This document shows positions 34,381 through 42,167 of a stretch of 64,000 nucleotides of DNA, piece after piece. Within the stretch, counting starts at the first letter, position 1. Each line of letters starts with the position of its first letter. The position numbers were made by a program, and so were the translations under genes. This DNA is from Rhizobiales bacterium 2SD (GTDB lineage Bacteria; Pseudomonadota; Alphaproteobacteria; Rhizobiales; Beijerinckiaceae). The DNA is taken from NCBI GenBank assembly GCA_005502805.1, contig SCMY01000014.1:1-64000 (forward strand), in the 5' to 3' direction. Below the pieces are notes generated by a model. The model was not told the origin of the DNA. It saw only the letters and a program-made list of their open reading frames with translations, and searched no databases.

Positions 34381-35519
34381 CCGGCAAGGCGGACGAAGCC
34401 CGACAGAACCAGGCCATCCAGGTGTTGCGCGGCCTTGCGGCCCTGCTTGTCGTCGTCGGACACGCTATCCATGAGACGCAGGTGATGGGCAACGCTCTCG
34501 GGCGCGCGCCGATCGACGGCTCGCTGGTGCGCTGGAGCACCGGCGTCGACATCTTCTTCGTCATCTCCGGCTTCATCATGGTCTACAGCTCGACGCAGCT
34601 GTTCCAGCGGCCCGGTGGATGGCGCAGCTTCCTCTGGCGCCGCTTCGTGCGGATCGTGCCGCTCTACTGGCTGCTGACGACATTGCTACTGCTCGGCGCC
34701 TTCGTCGCGCCGCGGTTGCTGAACGTGCCGATCGACGATTGGCGGCACGTGCTGGCCTCCTATCTCTTCATCCCGTCCCTGCGCGCGCCAGGCGAGATCC
34801 GGCCGGTCATGGCACTCGGCTGGACGTTGAACCTCGAAATGTTCTTCTACGCGCTGTTCGCCTGCACGCTCGCCTTGCCGATGCGCCGGGCCGTGCTGGT
34901 GCTGACGGCGATCCTCGCGCTGCTCGCCGGCATCGGCCTCGCGGTCGAGCCGACACAGGTTCAGCTCGCTTTCTGGACGCAATCGATCATTCTGGAGTTC
35001 GCCTTCGGCTGCCTGCTGGCGCTCGCCTATCTGGGCGGGCTGCGCATCGGCGCAACGCCAGCGCTCCTCCTGGCATCGGCCGGCCTCGCAGGCCTGGTGC
35101 AATGGCCCGTGCCGGAGGAATGGCAACTGCCCGACGCGCTGCGCTGGGGCATACCTGCGCTGATGATCGTCGCCGCCGCAGCGCTGCATCCGGGCGCCGG
35201 CAGCAAAGGCAACGTGTCATCGCGTCTGCCGAACCTGGCAGTGCTGCTCGGTAATGTGTCCTACAGTCTCTATCTGGTGCATCCTTTCGTGCTGCGGCCG
35301 CTGCGCAATCTCTGGACGCAGCTCATCGGGAACGCGCTGCCGCTGACCGCCTATGTCGCCGCGGCAACGATCGCGGCCTGCCTCGCGGCGCTCCTGCTCT
35401 ATCGCTATGTCGAGCAGCCGCTGCTGCGGGCGATGCGAGGGCGGCGAGCCGACCAGGCCGCCAGGCCGGAGGTCATGTCCGAGCTTCCCGCTCAGCACTC
35501 CTTGCGGACGACGACGTAG
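34377..35519 (+). CDS. Acyltransferase 3 family protein (OafA/ExoZ-like)
   Basis: A 380-residue integral membrane acyltransferase. It opens with the family signature IQVLRGLAALLVVVGHAIHE, including the catalytic histidine, followed by GVDIFFVISGFIM; about ten helices follow and SYSLYLVHPFVLRP lies near the end. It would O-acylate the exopolysaccharide. ATGA overlap with the upstream gene. Its 3' end overlaps the convergent methyltransferase gene by 28 bp. Confidence 0.9.
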   Translation: MTGKADEARQNQAIQVLRGLAALLVVVGHAIHETQVMGNALGRAPIDGSLVRWSTGVDIFFVISGFIMVYSSTQLFQRPGGWRSFLWRRFVRIVPLYWLLTTLLLLGAFVAPRLLNVPIDDWRHVLASYLFIPSLRAPGEIRPVMALGWTLNLEMFFYALFACTLALPMRRAVLVLTAILALLAGIGLAVEPTQVQLAFWTQSIILEFAFGCLLALAYLGGLRIGATPALLLASAGLAGLVQWPVPEEWQLPDALRWGIPALMIVAAAALHPGAGSKGNVSSRLPNLAVLLGNVSYSLYLVHPFVLRPLRNLWTQLIGNALPLTAYVAAATIAACLAALLLYRYVEQPLLRAMRGRRADQAARPEVMSELPAQHSLRTTT

Positions 35520-36304
35520 ACATAGGTGGTCACGAAGCGCCAATCGGTCTTTGCGGCCAGCCGATTGAAGGTGGCGTCGAGGCCGCGCAGACCGGGCATG
35601 CGATCGAAATAGCCATGGCCCCAGAACGGCTGGATGTGGATGTCCCGGAAACCGGCGCGCTGCAGCATGGGCTCCAATTTGCCGCGGCTGCCGCGGCACC
35701 AGTCGTAGAAGGCCGGGAAAATCGGATCGCCGCCTCCCTCGCGCCGTGCGGGATAGAGCGCTTGGACGATGGCGCGCGAGGCCTGCTTCGGCAGGATGTG
35801 GTTGAGCGCGAACACCGGCGCCCATAGCGTCGGCATGAAAGCAAGGCCGACTCCGCCGGGCTCCAGCAGAGCGTGAATGTTGGTCCAGGCGCGCTCGACG
35901 TCGCGGACGTGCTCGAAGACCATGCGCGAGACCATCATGTCGTACCCGCCACGGGCGACGTCCGGCTCCGACAGGTCGCCGGCGATGTCGAACTGCGCGG
36001 TCCGCAGCCCCTCAGGCGTGAGCGCGAGCTCGCCGGCATCGATGTCGTTGACCACGAGGTCGAGCCCGTAGCGGCGGGCTTCCTGGGCGGTGAAGAGCGG
36101 ATCGCGGCCGCCACCGATCTCACAGAGACGCTTCAGACCGAACTGATGCGTCAAGGCGAGGATCGTCGCCTCGTAGTGATCCCAGGCCCAACTGGAATGC
36201 CAGTCCGGGTGAAGCCCGGCGAAGAAGCTCTCGAGCGAGCCTCTGCCTGCGGCGGCTGCGCGCCGCGGCCGCGCCGGCCGCCGGTCGGTCAACGCCATTG
36301 ACAT
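35492..36304 (-). CDS. Class I SAM-dependent methyltransferase
   Basis: About 270 residues. The SAM-binding segment is LKRLCEIGGGRDPLFTAQEAR with motif I EIGGGRDP, followed by an acidic turn VVNDIDAGEL and a post-I segment ending YDMMVSRMVFEHV; VFEHV is the motif common in Methyltransf_11/23 members. It is likely to methylate a sugar or glycan, given the adjoining exopolysaccharide genes. GGAG seven bases upstream supports the ATG at 36304 rather than 36367. A CtrA-type box lies 72 bp upstream. Confidence 0.8.
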   Translation of the reverse strand: MSMALTDRRPARPRRAAAAGRGSLESFFAGLHPDWHSSWAWDHYEATILALTHQFGLKRLCEIGGGRDPLFTAQEARRYGLDLVVNDIDAGELALTPEGLRTAQFDIAGDLSEPDVARGGYDMMVSRMVFEHVRDVERAWTNIHALLEPGGVGLAFMPTLWAPVFALNHILPKQASRAIVQALYPARREGGGDPIFPAFYDWCRGSRGKLEPMLQRAGFRDIHIQPFWGHGYFDRMPGLRGLDATFNRLAAKTDWRFVTTYVYVVVRKEC

Positions 36305-36375
36305 GGCCGTGCTCCAACTGTCCCGATACAAGGACCGGACCCTGCGCCCGAGCCTGGCGCGGCGCAATCAAAGCC

Positions 36376-36391
36376 TTAAGAAACGGTTAAC
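36376..36391. promoter_or_regulatory. CtrA-type binding site TTAA-N7-TTAAC
   Basis: TTAA at 36376-36379 and TTAAC at 36387-36391 with seven bases between them, an exact consensus match. It is 72 bp in front of the leftward methyltransferase gene. Confidence 0.5.
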
Positions 36392-36457
36392 ACGACACCC
36401 CGCCACCCGTCCGGAAACGGGACGCCGCCCAATTTTCCAACACCCGCATCTGCCGCG

Positions 36458-36486
36458 TTGCATCACGGCGGCCAGCACTCTATAAG
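36458..36486 (+). promoter_or_regulatory. Promoter of the tRNA-Pro gene
   Basis: TTGCAT at 36458-36463 and TATAAG at 36481-36486 are separated by 17 bp, a good sigma-70 spacing, ending 9 bases before the tRNA. Confidence 0.6.
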
Positions 36487-36495
36487 CCCACCCGT

Positions 36496-36573
36496 CGGAG
36501 CGTAGCGCAGCCCGGTTAGCGCACTTGTCTGGGGGACAAGGGGTCGGAGGTTCGAATCCTCTCGCTCCGACCA
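36496..36573 (+). tRNA. tRNA-Pro (anticodon GGG), CCA encoded
   Basis: The acceptor arms CGGAGCG (36496-36502) and CGCTCCG (36563-36569) pair fully, followed by A and CCA. The anticodon stem CTTGT/ACAAG encloses the loop CTGGGGG, giving anticodon GGG. The T arm has GGTTCGAATCC. Directly downstream the sequence changes to phage-type genes, so the 3' part of this gene is the likely attachment site. Confidence 0.95.
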
Positions 36574-36643
36574 TAAAACCCTTCAAAATCAAATACTTGA
36601 CGACCGCCACCTTTTTGACGCCGAAGAACATTTCGGCACCAAT

Positions 36644-36691
36644 CGGGACGGAATCGGCCGGATCGGGACAATAAGTCCCGACAAAGTCCCG
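36644..36691. repeat. Cluster of four CGGGAC/GTCCCG hexamers beside the attachment site
   Basis: CGGGAC at 36644 and 36664 and its reverse complement GTCCCG at 36675 and 36686. The middle pair forms the palindrome TCGGGAC-AATAA-GTCCCGA (36663-36681). About 70 bp from the tRNA end, they could be arm-type sites for an integrase or excisionase, or an early-gene operator. Confidence 0.45.
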
Positions 36692-36755
36692 TCAAACGTT
36701 CCTGATGCGTTCCTTCCCCGGCCCGCGCTTCACCCCGCAGAGGCGGAGCCCCGCC

Positions 36756-37127
36756 ATGGATAGGGCGCACACGAAGGGGCCACTCGCGGTTCATCATCAA
36801 TCGACGCCCTGCACGATATCGGGCTTCTACCATGTGACCGAGGTCGGCAAGGAACGGCCAGCGGTCGCCTATGTGCATTCTCGGGATGACGCGCTGCTCT
36901 TCGCGGCGGCTCCCGACATGTATGAAGCGCTGAAGACCTTCGTCGCGGAGTACGTCGACCTCGTTGAGAGCGGCGACGCGGGGTTCTGGGATCCTGAGAA
37001 GGAAGCCAAGGTCATGGCGGCCCGTGCCGCCATCGCCAAGGCCGAAGGGCTCGGGCAGCGCGCGGATGCCACCTCAAATCCTTCTCCCGCGCAGGCCGCG
37101 CCGGCACATCGGAGACCTTCGCCATGA
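36756..37127 (+). CDS. Phage early protein of unknown function
   Basis: A 123-residue protein. It has the DALLFAAAPDMYEALKTF segment common in small phage proteins of unknown role, and the C-terminal 30 residues are low-complexity Ala/Pro/Ser. First of 13 consecutive genes whose ends all overlap; the next start is inside its stop codon (ATGA-type, 4 bp). No function is assigned. Confidence 0.65.
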   Translation: MDRAHTKGPLAVHHQSTPCTISGFYHVTEVGKERPAVAYVHSRDDALLFAAAPDMYEALKTFVAEYVDLVESGDAGFWDPEKEAKVMAARAAIAKAEGLGQRADATSNPSPAQAAPAHRRPSP

Positions 37128-37771
37128 GCACCCCCACCGACAGCGCAGAGAAGGTGGTCGCGGAGCTGCGGGCTCTGGCCAGTCAGGCGACATCCGGCAA
37201 ATGGTACATCTACACCGGAGAGGACGGCGAGCCGATCTCGGTGGCAGCGGATGGCGTTGGCCCGAACGGTGGCTGGGTCGGCAAGACAATCGCTCGGTTT
37301 GGCGTCCCGTATCGGGATAGGACTGCCGAGCAGATCGCCGCCGATGCCGCCTATCTCAAGGCCGCTCAGCCCGCCGCGATACTCGCCCTGCTCGCCCTCA
37401 TCGAATCCCAGGGCGCCACCATCGATGAACTGCGTGAGCAAGTCGCCGACGAGACACGCGACTTCGACGGCGGCTACGAGGCCGGTCAAGGCGACATGCA
37501 GGGCAAGCTCGACGCCGCAGAAGCCCGCGTCACCGCCCTCGAAGCGGAGAAGGCGGGGTTGGTGAAGGCCGTGACGCCAAGCCCGAAAACCAAGGCGGCG
37601 TACATCGGCGAGTTCCATTTCGATTGGACCGTCTGGGACCCGAACGGCGAAGAGCAGATCACGCACCGCGTGCAGGTGCCTTGGACCACGATCAAGCAAA
37701 TCATGAGCGCCATTCGCGCCCAAGCCCTCTCCCGCTCCAGCACGGAGGTGAAGAACGATGAAGCTCTCTGA
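37124..37771 (+). CDS. Ead/Ea22-like phage protein
   Basis: A 215-residue protein. It starts with VVAELRALASQATSGKWYIY and has DAAYLKAAQPAAILALLALIESQ, a pattern seen in the Ead/Ea22-like proteins of phage early regions. A short coiled coil (about 120-145) follows, and the last 60 residues form a separate domain (IGEFHFDWTVWDPNGEEQ). Function unknown. Overlaps its neighbours by 4 and 14 bp. Confidence 0.7.
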   Translation: MSTPTDSAEKVVAELRALASQATSGKWYIYTGEDGEPISVAADGVGPNGGWVGKTIARFGVPYRDRTAEQIAADAAYLKAAQPAAILALLALIESQGATIDELREQVADETRDFDGGYEAGQGDMQGKLDAAEARVTALEAEKAGLVKAVTPSPKTKAAYIGEFHFDWTVWDPNGEEQITHRVQVPWTTIKQIMSAIRAQALSRSSTEVKNDEAL

Positions 37772-37991
37772 GCTGATCGCCGCATGTGGTGACGACAAGG
37801 TTGAGTTCCAGAACCTCGATCAGAGCCTCATCTCGGTCGATTTCAACGCCAAACGCGGGTCGAAGATCACCTTCGGCACGTCAATGACCGCCGGCTTGGA
37901 TGGCACTGACAAGCTCGGGCTCGTGGTCTGGCTTGACCGAAAAGCCGTCGCTGACGCCATCGCCAACAAGAAGGAACCCGCCAATGGCTGA
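37758..37991 (+). CDS. Small phage protein of unknown function
   Basis: 77 residues, beginning MKLSELIAACGDDKVEFQNL, with a predicted beta-rich middle (SKITFGTSMTAGLDGTDKLGLVVWLDRK). No family recognised. It overlaps the preceding gene by 14 bp and the following by 8 bp, which supports its being a translated gene. Confidence 0.6.
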   Translation: MKLSELIAACGDDKVEFQNLDQSLISVDFNAKRGSKITFGTSMTAGLDGTDKLGLVVWLDRKAVADAIANKKEPANG

Positions 37992-38631
37992 TGTGGTGGA
38001 GAGTGCTTTGCGCGAGAGCCGAGACCTTCTCGCCGAACATTGGTTCCCCGACGACCGCGCTGAACGACGGGAAAAGGACGCGGCATTGGCTCGGTTCGAC
38101 GCCGCGATCGAAACCCTCCGCGCCCGCCTCTGCGGTGTGGTGGTTCGGCCGTTGAAGTGGCGCGACTACGACAGCGGCGACGCGTGGGCGGATTCAGGTG
38201 TCGGCCTGGTCTATTGCGCGACGAAGGGCGGAGCATGGATGCTGCGAAACGGAGCCCCCGTTGACGCTGGCGCAGACGTGTCAGCGGCCAAAGCCGCCGC
38301 CCAAGCCGACTACGAGGCCCGCATCCTCTCCGCCCTTACGCCCAGCCCGAGCGCGGGTGCGGGTCTGATCGCTGAGCACCTGACGCCCGACTTCGTCGAT
38401 GACAGCAACTGCTGCGCCGGCAAGCTCGCCACCCCACCCGCGACGCCCGTCCAGCCGACCGCGAGCGTGGGGGCGGTGGCGAAGGCGATTGCGCGCGAGA
38501 TGCACAAGGGCGGCGACTTTGGGTTGGATGGTGACAGCGCCTACGCATCGCGGCCTGCCGAATTCCTTGCGCTCGCTCGCGCGGCTCTCGCCTCCCTCAC
38601 CCCGGCCCCAACGCAAGGGGATGGAGCATGA
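37984..38631 (+). CDS. Phage early protein of unknown function
   Basis: A 215-residue protein. Residues about 1-50 are charged and helical; WRDYDSGDAWADSGVGLVYCATKGGAWMLRNG (about 60-90) resembles the small domain repeated in many phage early proteins; the rest is Ala/Pro-rich, with the tail VGAVAKAIAREMHKGGDFG. Modular tails of this kind recombine among early genes. Function unknown. Confidence 0.65.
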   Translation: MADVVESALRESRDLLAEHWFPDDRAERREKDAALARFDAAIETLRARLCGVVVRPLKWRDYDSGDAWADSGVGLVYCATKGGAWMLRNGAPVDAGADVSAAKAAAQADYEARILSALTPSPSAGAGLIAEHLTPDFVDDSNCCAGKLATPPATPVQPTASVGAVAKAIAREMHKGGDFGLDGDSAYASRPAEFLALARAALASLTPAPTQGDGA

Positions 38632-39011
38632 GCGCTATCGAGAAATTGCGCCAGCTGCGAGAGAACGCGTCCTTCGGGGAGCTGTGGGGCGGCAACGGCT
38701 CGCGGTTTTTGCTTGGCGACCAATCCGACGAGGATAGCTCCAAGCATCTCGTTGTCGCGCGTCGACCGGTCTGCCGTGATGGAGACGCCAAGCGCCAGTG
38801 GCAGCACGATGCCGCGTTCATCGCTGCGTGCGTGACCTACGCGCTTGAGCGGATCGAGCCCGTCCATATCCGCGACATCGAAGGCCGCATCCGCCGCTAT
38901 TTCGAAGAGAACATCGGAGCCACCCGAACTGAGTGCGCCGCCGCCCTTGGCATCGATCGCCGCGCCGTCTGGAAACACATCAAGCGCATGCGGGAGGCAG
39001 ACAATGCGTGA
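38628..39011 (+). CDS. Phage protein with C-terminal helix-turn-helix
   Basis: A 127-residue protein. The end (about 90-122, GATRTECAAALGIDRRAVWKHIKRMRE) is a clear helix-turn-helix of the type used to bind DNA, while the N-terminal part (SFGELWGGNGSRFLLGDQ) is unrecognised. It may be a small regulator of the early operon. Overlaps both neighbours (4 and 8 bp). Confidence 0.65.
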   Translation: MSAIEKLRQLRENASFGELWGGNGSRFLLGDQSDEDSSKHLVVARRPVCRDGDAKRQWQHDAAFIAACVTYALERIEPVHIRDIEGRIRRYFEENIGATRTECAAALGIDRRAVWKHIKRMREADNA

Positions 39012-39291
39012 AACACTTGAGCATGCTCTGGCCTTGATCGAGGGGGCGAACGGGCTGGCCATCCGCGAAGACGCCTCGTGGCCGATGTATCGTGAAGCCT
39101 TTCAGGCCGCTCTGGCCGCCCCCTCATCGCCCGCGTCCTCTCCCTCGCCTGCGGGCGGGGTAAGGGAGGCGTTGCAGCAGCTTCTGGACCATCCCACGAA
39201 TGTGGACGTTATCGCGGCTGCCCGCGCCGCCCTGTCCTCTCCCGCGACACCCGAGCCGGTATCTGCTCCCGCTGGGGAGGTGGATCCATGA
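39004..39291 (+). CDS. Small phage protein of unknown function
   Basis: A 95-residue protein: ETLEHALALIEGANGLAIRED, then a Ser/Pro-rich linker, then GGVREALQQLLDHPTNVDVIAAARAAL. The two-part design with a flexible linker is like other early proteins here. The ATG at 39004 overlaps the upstream stop by 8 bp. Confidence 0.6.
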   Translation: MRETLEHALALIEGANGLAIREDASWPMYREAFQAALAAPSSPASSPSPAGGVREALQQLLDHPTNVDVIAAARAALSSPATPEPVSAPAGEVDP

Positions 39292-39581
39292 AGCTAACCG
39301 AGCGACAGAGGAGCGTGCTCACTACCATTTCCGAATATCGCCATTGGCACTTCGATGCATGGGATCTCGGTACGCCAACCTGTGAGGCCTTGAGAAAACG
39401 AGGGCTTATTGACCATGGCGGCGGCGACCGGCCTTTCACGACTGGCACGAGGTTCAATGAGTCCGTCAGGATTACGGATGCTGGTCTCGCCGCCCTCTCG
39501 GCTCTGGAGAACGGCTCTGCAAGTCTCGCGGATGCCACTCCAAATCCCCACCCCACAGGCGAGAAGGAGGGCCGGTCGTGA
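39288..39581 (+). CDS. Small phage protein, winged-helix-like
   Basis: A 97-residue protein. TERQRSVLTTISEYRHWHFDAWDL followed by TCEALRKRGLIDHGG and RITDAGLAALSAL has the spacing of a small winged-helix domain (as in MarR-like or transcription-associated phage proteins). A regulatory role is only inferred. ATGA overlaps at both ends. Confidence 0.6.
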   Translation: MKLTERQRSVLTTISEYRHWHFDAWDLGTPTCEALRKRGLIDHGGGDRPFTTGTRFNESVRITDAGLAALSALENGSASLADATPNPHPTGEKEGRS

Positions 39582-39808
39582 GCGAGCTGACGAAGGCACA
39601 ACGCCTGTATCTGGATCGCGTGCGGATCTGGCCTAATGGGTGCCCAATCTCGGCCCATTCCGCGCACTACGGACCATCGATCCGGCGGCTCATCAGGCGG
39701 CAGCTTGTGTCATTGCGAGCGCACCCGCACTTTCCGGGCCGTTGGAAACTCGCGACCATCACCGAAGCCGGCCGCGCAGCACTCAACGAGGCCCGCAATG
39801 CAGAGTGA
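39578..39808 (+). CDS. Small phage protein, winged-helix-like
   Basis: A 76-residue protein: LTKAQRLYLDRVRIWPNG, SIRRLIRRQLVSLRAHPHFPGRWKLATITEAGRAALNE. The end (ITEAGRAAL) repeats the pattern of the preceding gene (ITDAGLAAL), so the two may be diverged copies. It overlaps the DfrB-like gene by 11 bp. Confidence 0.6.
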   Translation: MSELTKAQRLYLDRVRIWPNGCPISAHSAHYGPSIRRLIRRQLVSLRAHPHFPGRWKLATITEAGRAALNEARNAE

Positions 39809-40028
39809 GCCGATGCAGCGCGGCTGGAAGCCCGACGAGACGTGGCGGTGGGGTATCGGCGCCCGCCTGCGCAAGCACAGCGGGTCATGGTGGGAAGGCG
39901 AGGTCGTCGGCTTCTACAGCACCAGGCAGACACCGAGAGGCTATGGCGTCCAGCAACAGGTTCCGGGCGGCAACGGCCCGGTCCAGATATTCCCGGAAGC
40001 CGCCTACGAGGACCAGCCCCATGACTGA
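39798..40028 (+). CDS. R67/DfrB-type dihydrofolate reductase homologue
   Basis: A 76-residue protein alignable over residues 21-70 with the plasmid-encoded type II DHFR (R67, 78 residues). Shared residues include GxRxRKxSG (K26 = R67 K32), W32 (= W38), VGxYxTxxTPxGYxV and the active-site VQI(F)P, with Q63 = Q67 and I64 = I68. The R67 tyrosine 69 is F65 here, and the loop before VQI is two residues longer. R67 is an SH3-like homotetramer with one central pore active site and is not inhibited by trimethoprim. Activity is not certain from sequence. Alternative ATG at 39813. Confidence 0.8.
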   Translation: MQSEPMQRGWKPDETWRWGIGARLRKHSGSWWEGEVVGFYSTRQTPRGYGVQQQVPGGNGPVQIFPEAAYEDQPHD

Positions 40029-40389
40029 CCTATCTGCGCTTATAGAGCGGGTGGAGAGCGGGGCGGGCTCTGATCGGGAGTTGGACGGCAAGATCGTCCG
40101 CGCGCTCAGCGGGTCGATCGACCACTGGTTTCCGTTTGCAGGCGGCTTCATGACCGAACACACGTCCCCCGAGCTTACGACCTCCCTCGACGCCGTCCTC
40201 TCTCTGATCGAGGCGAAGCTGCCGGGGTGGCGCTGGCTTCGAAAGCACCCAGCGACAATGACGGTCTACCAGCCATCCGATTACTATAAGAGTTGGTCGC
40301 GCCACTTCGACGGCTATTCCGCTCAGCCCGCGAGAGCTCTTCTCGCCGCCGCCCTCCGCGCCATCCAGGAGAGTCGCAATGATCGATGA
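40021..40389 (+). CDS. Phage early protein of unknown function
   Basis: A 122-residue protein starting MTDLSALIERVESGAGSDRELDGKI, a start often seen in phage hypothetical proteins, followed by a FTTSLDAVL-like segment (LTTSLDAVLSLIEAKLPGWRW) and the tail QPARALLAAALRAIQ. These segments make up a family widespread in alphaproteobacterial prophages. Function unknown. It overlaps the DfrB-like gene by 8 bp. Confidence 0.7.
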   Translation: MTDLSALIERVESGAGSDRELDGKIVRALSGSIDHWFPFAGGFMTEHTSPELTTSLDAVLSLIEAKLPGWRWLRKHPATMTVYQPSDYYKSWSRHFDGYSAQPARALLAAALRAIQESRNDR

Positions 40390-40825
40390 GAAGGCGCTGG
40401 TGCGAGCCGTGAAGCGCGCCATGGAAAACGCCGGGACGCTACCGGCCAAAGAGGCCGTCAAGCTCGTCCCTGCGGACTGGCATCGGATCTGCGCTTTCGT
40501 GCTCGGCACAGCAGACGAATCCGCCAAGCCGAAGGAGGCGGAGGGACTGGCCGAGTGGAGCGAGAGCCTGCCCAAGGAGCCGACGCCGGCTTTGCGAGAG
40601 GCGTTCGCCCGCTACAAGGACATCTTCCCTGATCCGGTGTTCCCGACGAGCGTGAAACTCGGATCGCGCCTCACTGTCGAGGGAGTGGAGGCGGTCGTGG
40701 TGCCGGTGGAGCCGACGCGACGCATGGTCGAGATCATAGCCTATCACCCTGTCGAGGATCGAAATCGCGAGCAGGCTTCTGAGCTCTACAGCGCCATGCT
40801 CTCAGCGGCGGGAGACGGGAGATGA
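40379..40825 (+). CDS. Phage protein of unknown function
   Basis: A 148-residue protein with a helical N-terminal half (LVRAVKRAMENAGTLPAKEAVKLVP) and a C-terminal half containing VKLGSRLTVEGVEAVVVPVEPTRRMVEIIAYH. No family recognised. It overlaps its neighbours by 11 and 4 bp. Confidence 0.6.
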   Translation: MIDEKALVRAVKRAMENAGTLPAKEAVKLVPADWHRICAFVLGTADESAKPKEAEGLAEWSESLPKEPTPALREAFARYKDIFPDPVFPTSVKLGSRLTVEGVEAVVVPVEPTRRMVEIIAYHPVEDRNREQASELYSAMLSAAGDGR

Positions 40826-41349
40826 CCGCTAGCCCACCCGCCGCAGAGCAATATGCAAAAAATGCAAAGAAGTCCGCCGCACCTGGGCTGCCGAGCGAGG
40901 AGGAGATCGCGCGGGCGATAGCGCCGCTCGCTTGGGCAGAATGCGACGCCGCTGGCGTAGACGACACAAGCTTGGGCAAAGGCGCGACGATCGGCGCGCT
41001 TTCTGCCCGCGCAAGTTCCCTGATCGAGGCTGCATCTGTCTCAGCCCTCATCCGCCCGGCGTTCGATGCTGAGCGAGGAGCGAAAATCGAAGCGATGCAG
41101 TACGCACAGGATATTGCGTGGCAGAACGGCAAGCTCGAAGCCAAGCTCGCGCAGGCAGTGGAGGACGAGCGCGGGGACATCCGCGATGTTCTAGACGCGT
41201 GCGAACGAGGCGCGGCAGACTCGCGCCTTCCAGGCTTCGCGCACATCGGCGACCTTCGCGAGGGCCTTGGGAAACTGTGGGCGCTGCGGGACACCCAGCG
41301 CGCCCGATCCGCTTCCGCCGCTGCGAGGGGAGAGACGCCTGATGCCTGA
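40822..41349 (+). CDS. Phage protein of unknown function
   Basis: A 175-residue, mainly helical, acidic protein. LPSEEEIARAIAPLAWAECD resembles modules in other early proteins here (compare VGAVAKAIAREMH in the gene at 37984). A likely coiled coil covers about 95-135. Function unknown. Overlaps both neighbours. Confidence 0.6.
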   Translation: MTASPPAAEQYAKNAKKSAAPGLPSEEEIARAIAPLAWAECDAAGVDDTSLGKGATIGALSARASSLIEAASVSALIRPAFDAERGAKIEAMQYAQDIAWQNGKLEAKLAQAVEDERGDIRDVLDACERGAADSRLPGFAHIGDLREGLGKLWALRDTQRARSASAAARGETPDA

Positions 41350-41788
41350 TCCCGGTTACGAGGCCAAGTACGGAAAGGGCCCTCACCTCACAGCCGACGC
41401 AGTCGTGGTCAGGAGGCACGAGATTGCGCTCGTCCGCCGTAAGAGCGACGGTATGTGGGCCCTCCCCGGCGGCTTCCTCGACGCTGGCGAGACGTTCCAG
41501 GCCTGCGCGCTGCGCGAGTTCAAGGAGGAGGCCGGCATCGATTTGGTCGCCGCCGACTTGGTCCAGTCGATCGAGCGGCCGGTTGCTTTCGACGCGCCCG
41601 ACCGAGACCCACGCAGCAGGATCATCAGCGGCGCTGTCGTGATAAGGCTCTGGCCCGCCGGCGACAGACCGGAGCTCGTCGCTGGCGACGATGCAGCCGA
41701 CGCTCGTTGGTTCGATCGCCGCCAGTTGCCGCGGCTCTATGCCGACCACAATGAGATCGTTGGCACTTTGGTCGGCGACGACGGCTGA
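41342..41788 (+). CDS. NUDIX hydrolase
   Basis: A 148-residue NUDIX-fold protein with a full Nudix box: GGFLDAGETFQACALREFKEEAGI (about 39-62), including REFKEE. Members cleave nucleoside diphosphates linked to another group, such as ADP-ribose, NADH or oxidised dNTPs; the substrate cannot be told here. Last gene of the overlapping early run, starting 8 bp inside the previous gene. NUDIX genes in phages often act on nucleotide pools or NAD+ metabolites. Confidence 0.88.
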   Translation: MPDPGYEAKYGKGPHLTADAVVVRRHEIALVRRKSDGMWALPGGFLDAGETFQACALREFKEEAGIDLVAADLVQSIERPVAFDAPDRDPRSRIISGAVVIRLWPAGDRPELVAGDDAADARWFDRRQLPRLYADHNEIVGTLVGDDG

Positions 41789-41891
41789 CGAACGCGCAGA
41801 TCCGCGGCGAGGCTGAGATGGTGGGCGGGGTGATTATGAGGAACCGACACTCGAACGACGGCGTTTGCTTCAAATCAAGCGGAGCGGCCCA

Positions 41892-42158
41892 ATGAAGAGT
41901 GTCGTCTTTGCGCTCGCGCTTTCCCTCGGGATCGCGAACAGCGCAACTGCCCAAAGCATCCACCCACCTACCCGCGAGGGCTTCGGCGCCAAGGCGGATT
42001 CTCCGGAAACTCAGCGGGAGCGCAAACCAGAATCTTCGCCGGCCGACCGGCCCGAGGCACAAGGCGGCGCGAACTCCCAACTCAACCGCGAGTATGGGAA
42101 AAACACTCAGCCAGACGGCAACCGCCTGCCTGATGGTCAGCCACAGGCATCCAGGTAG
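41892..42158 (+). CDS. Small secreted protein of unknown function
   Basis: An 88-residue protein with a signal peptide (MKSVVFALALSLGIANSATA, about 1-20) and a hydrophilic, probably disordered mature part with the tail PEAQGGANSQLNREYGKNTQPDG. A degraded copy of this tail lies at 51512-51625. Function unknown. The ATG at 41892 follows GGAG. Confidence 0.6.
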   Translation: MKSVVFALALSLGIANSATAQSIHPPTREGFGAKADSPETQRERKPESSPADRPEAQGGANSQLNREYGKNTQPDGNRLPDGQPQASR

Positions 42159-42167
42159 CGTGCGGGA

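Noticed and set aside
36368..36631. Leftward open frame across the tRNA-Pro gene encoding a GARGFEPPTP-like peptide
   Set aside because: This is the well-known antisense artefact of tRNA genes; the tRNA is complete.
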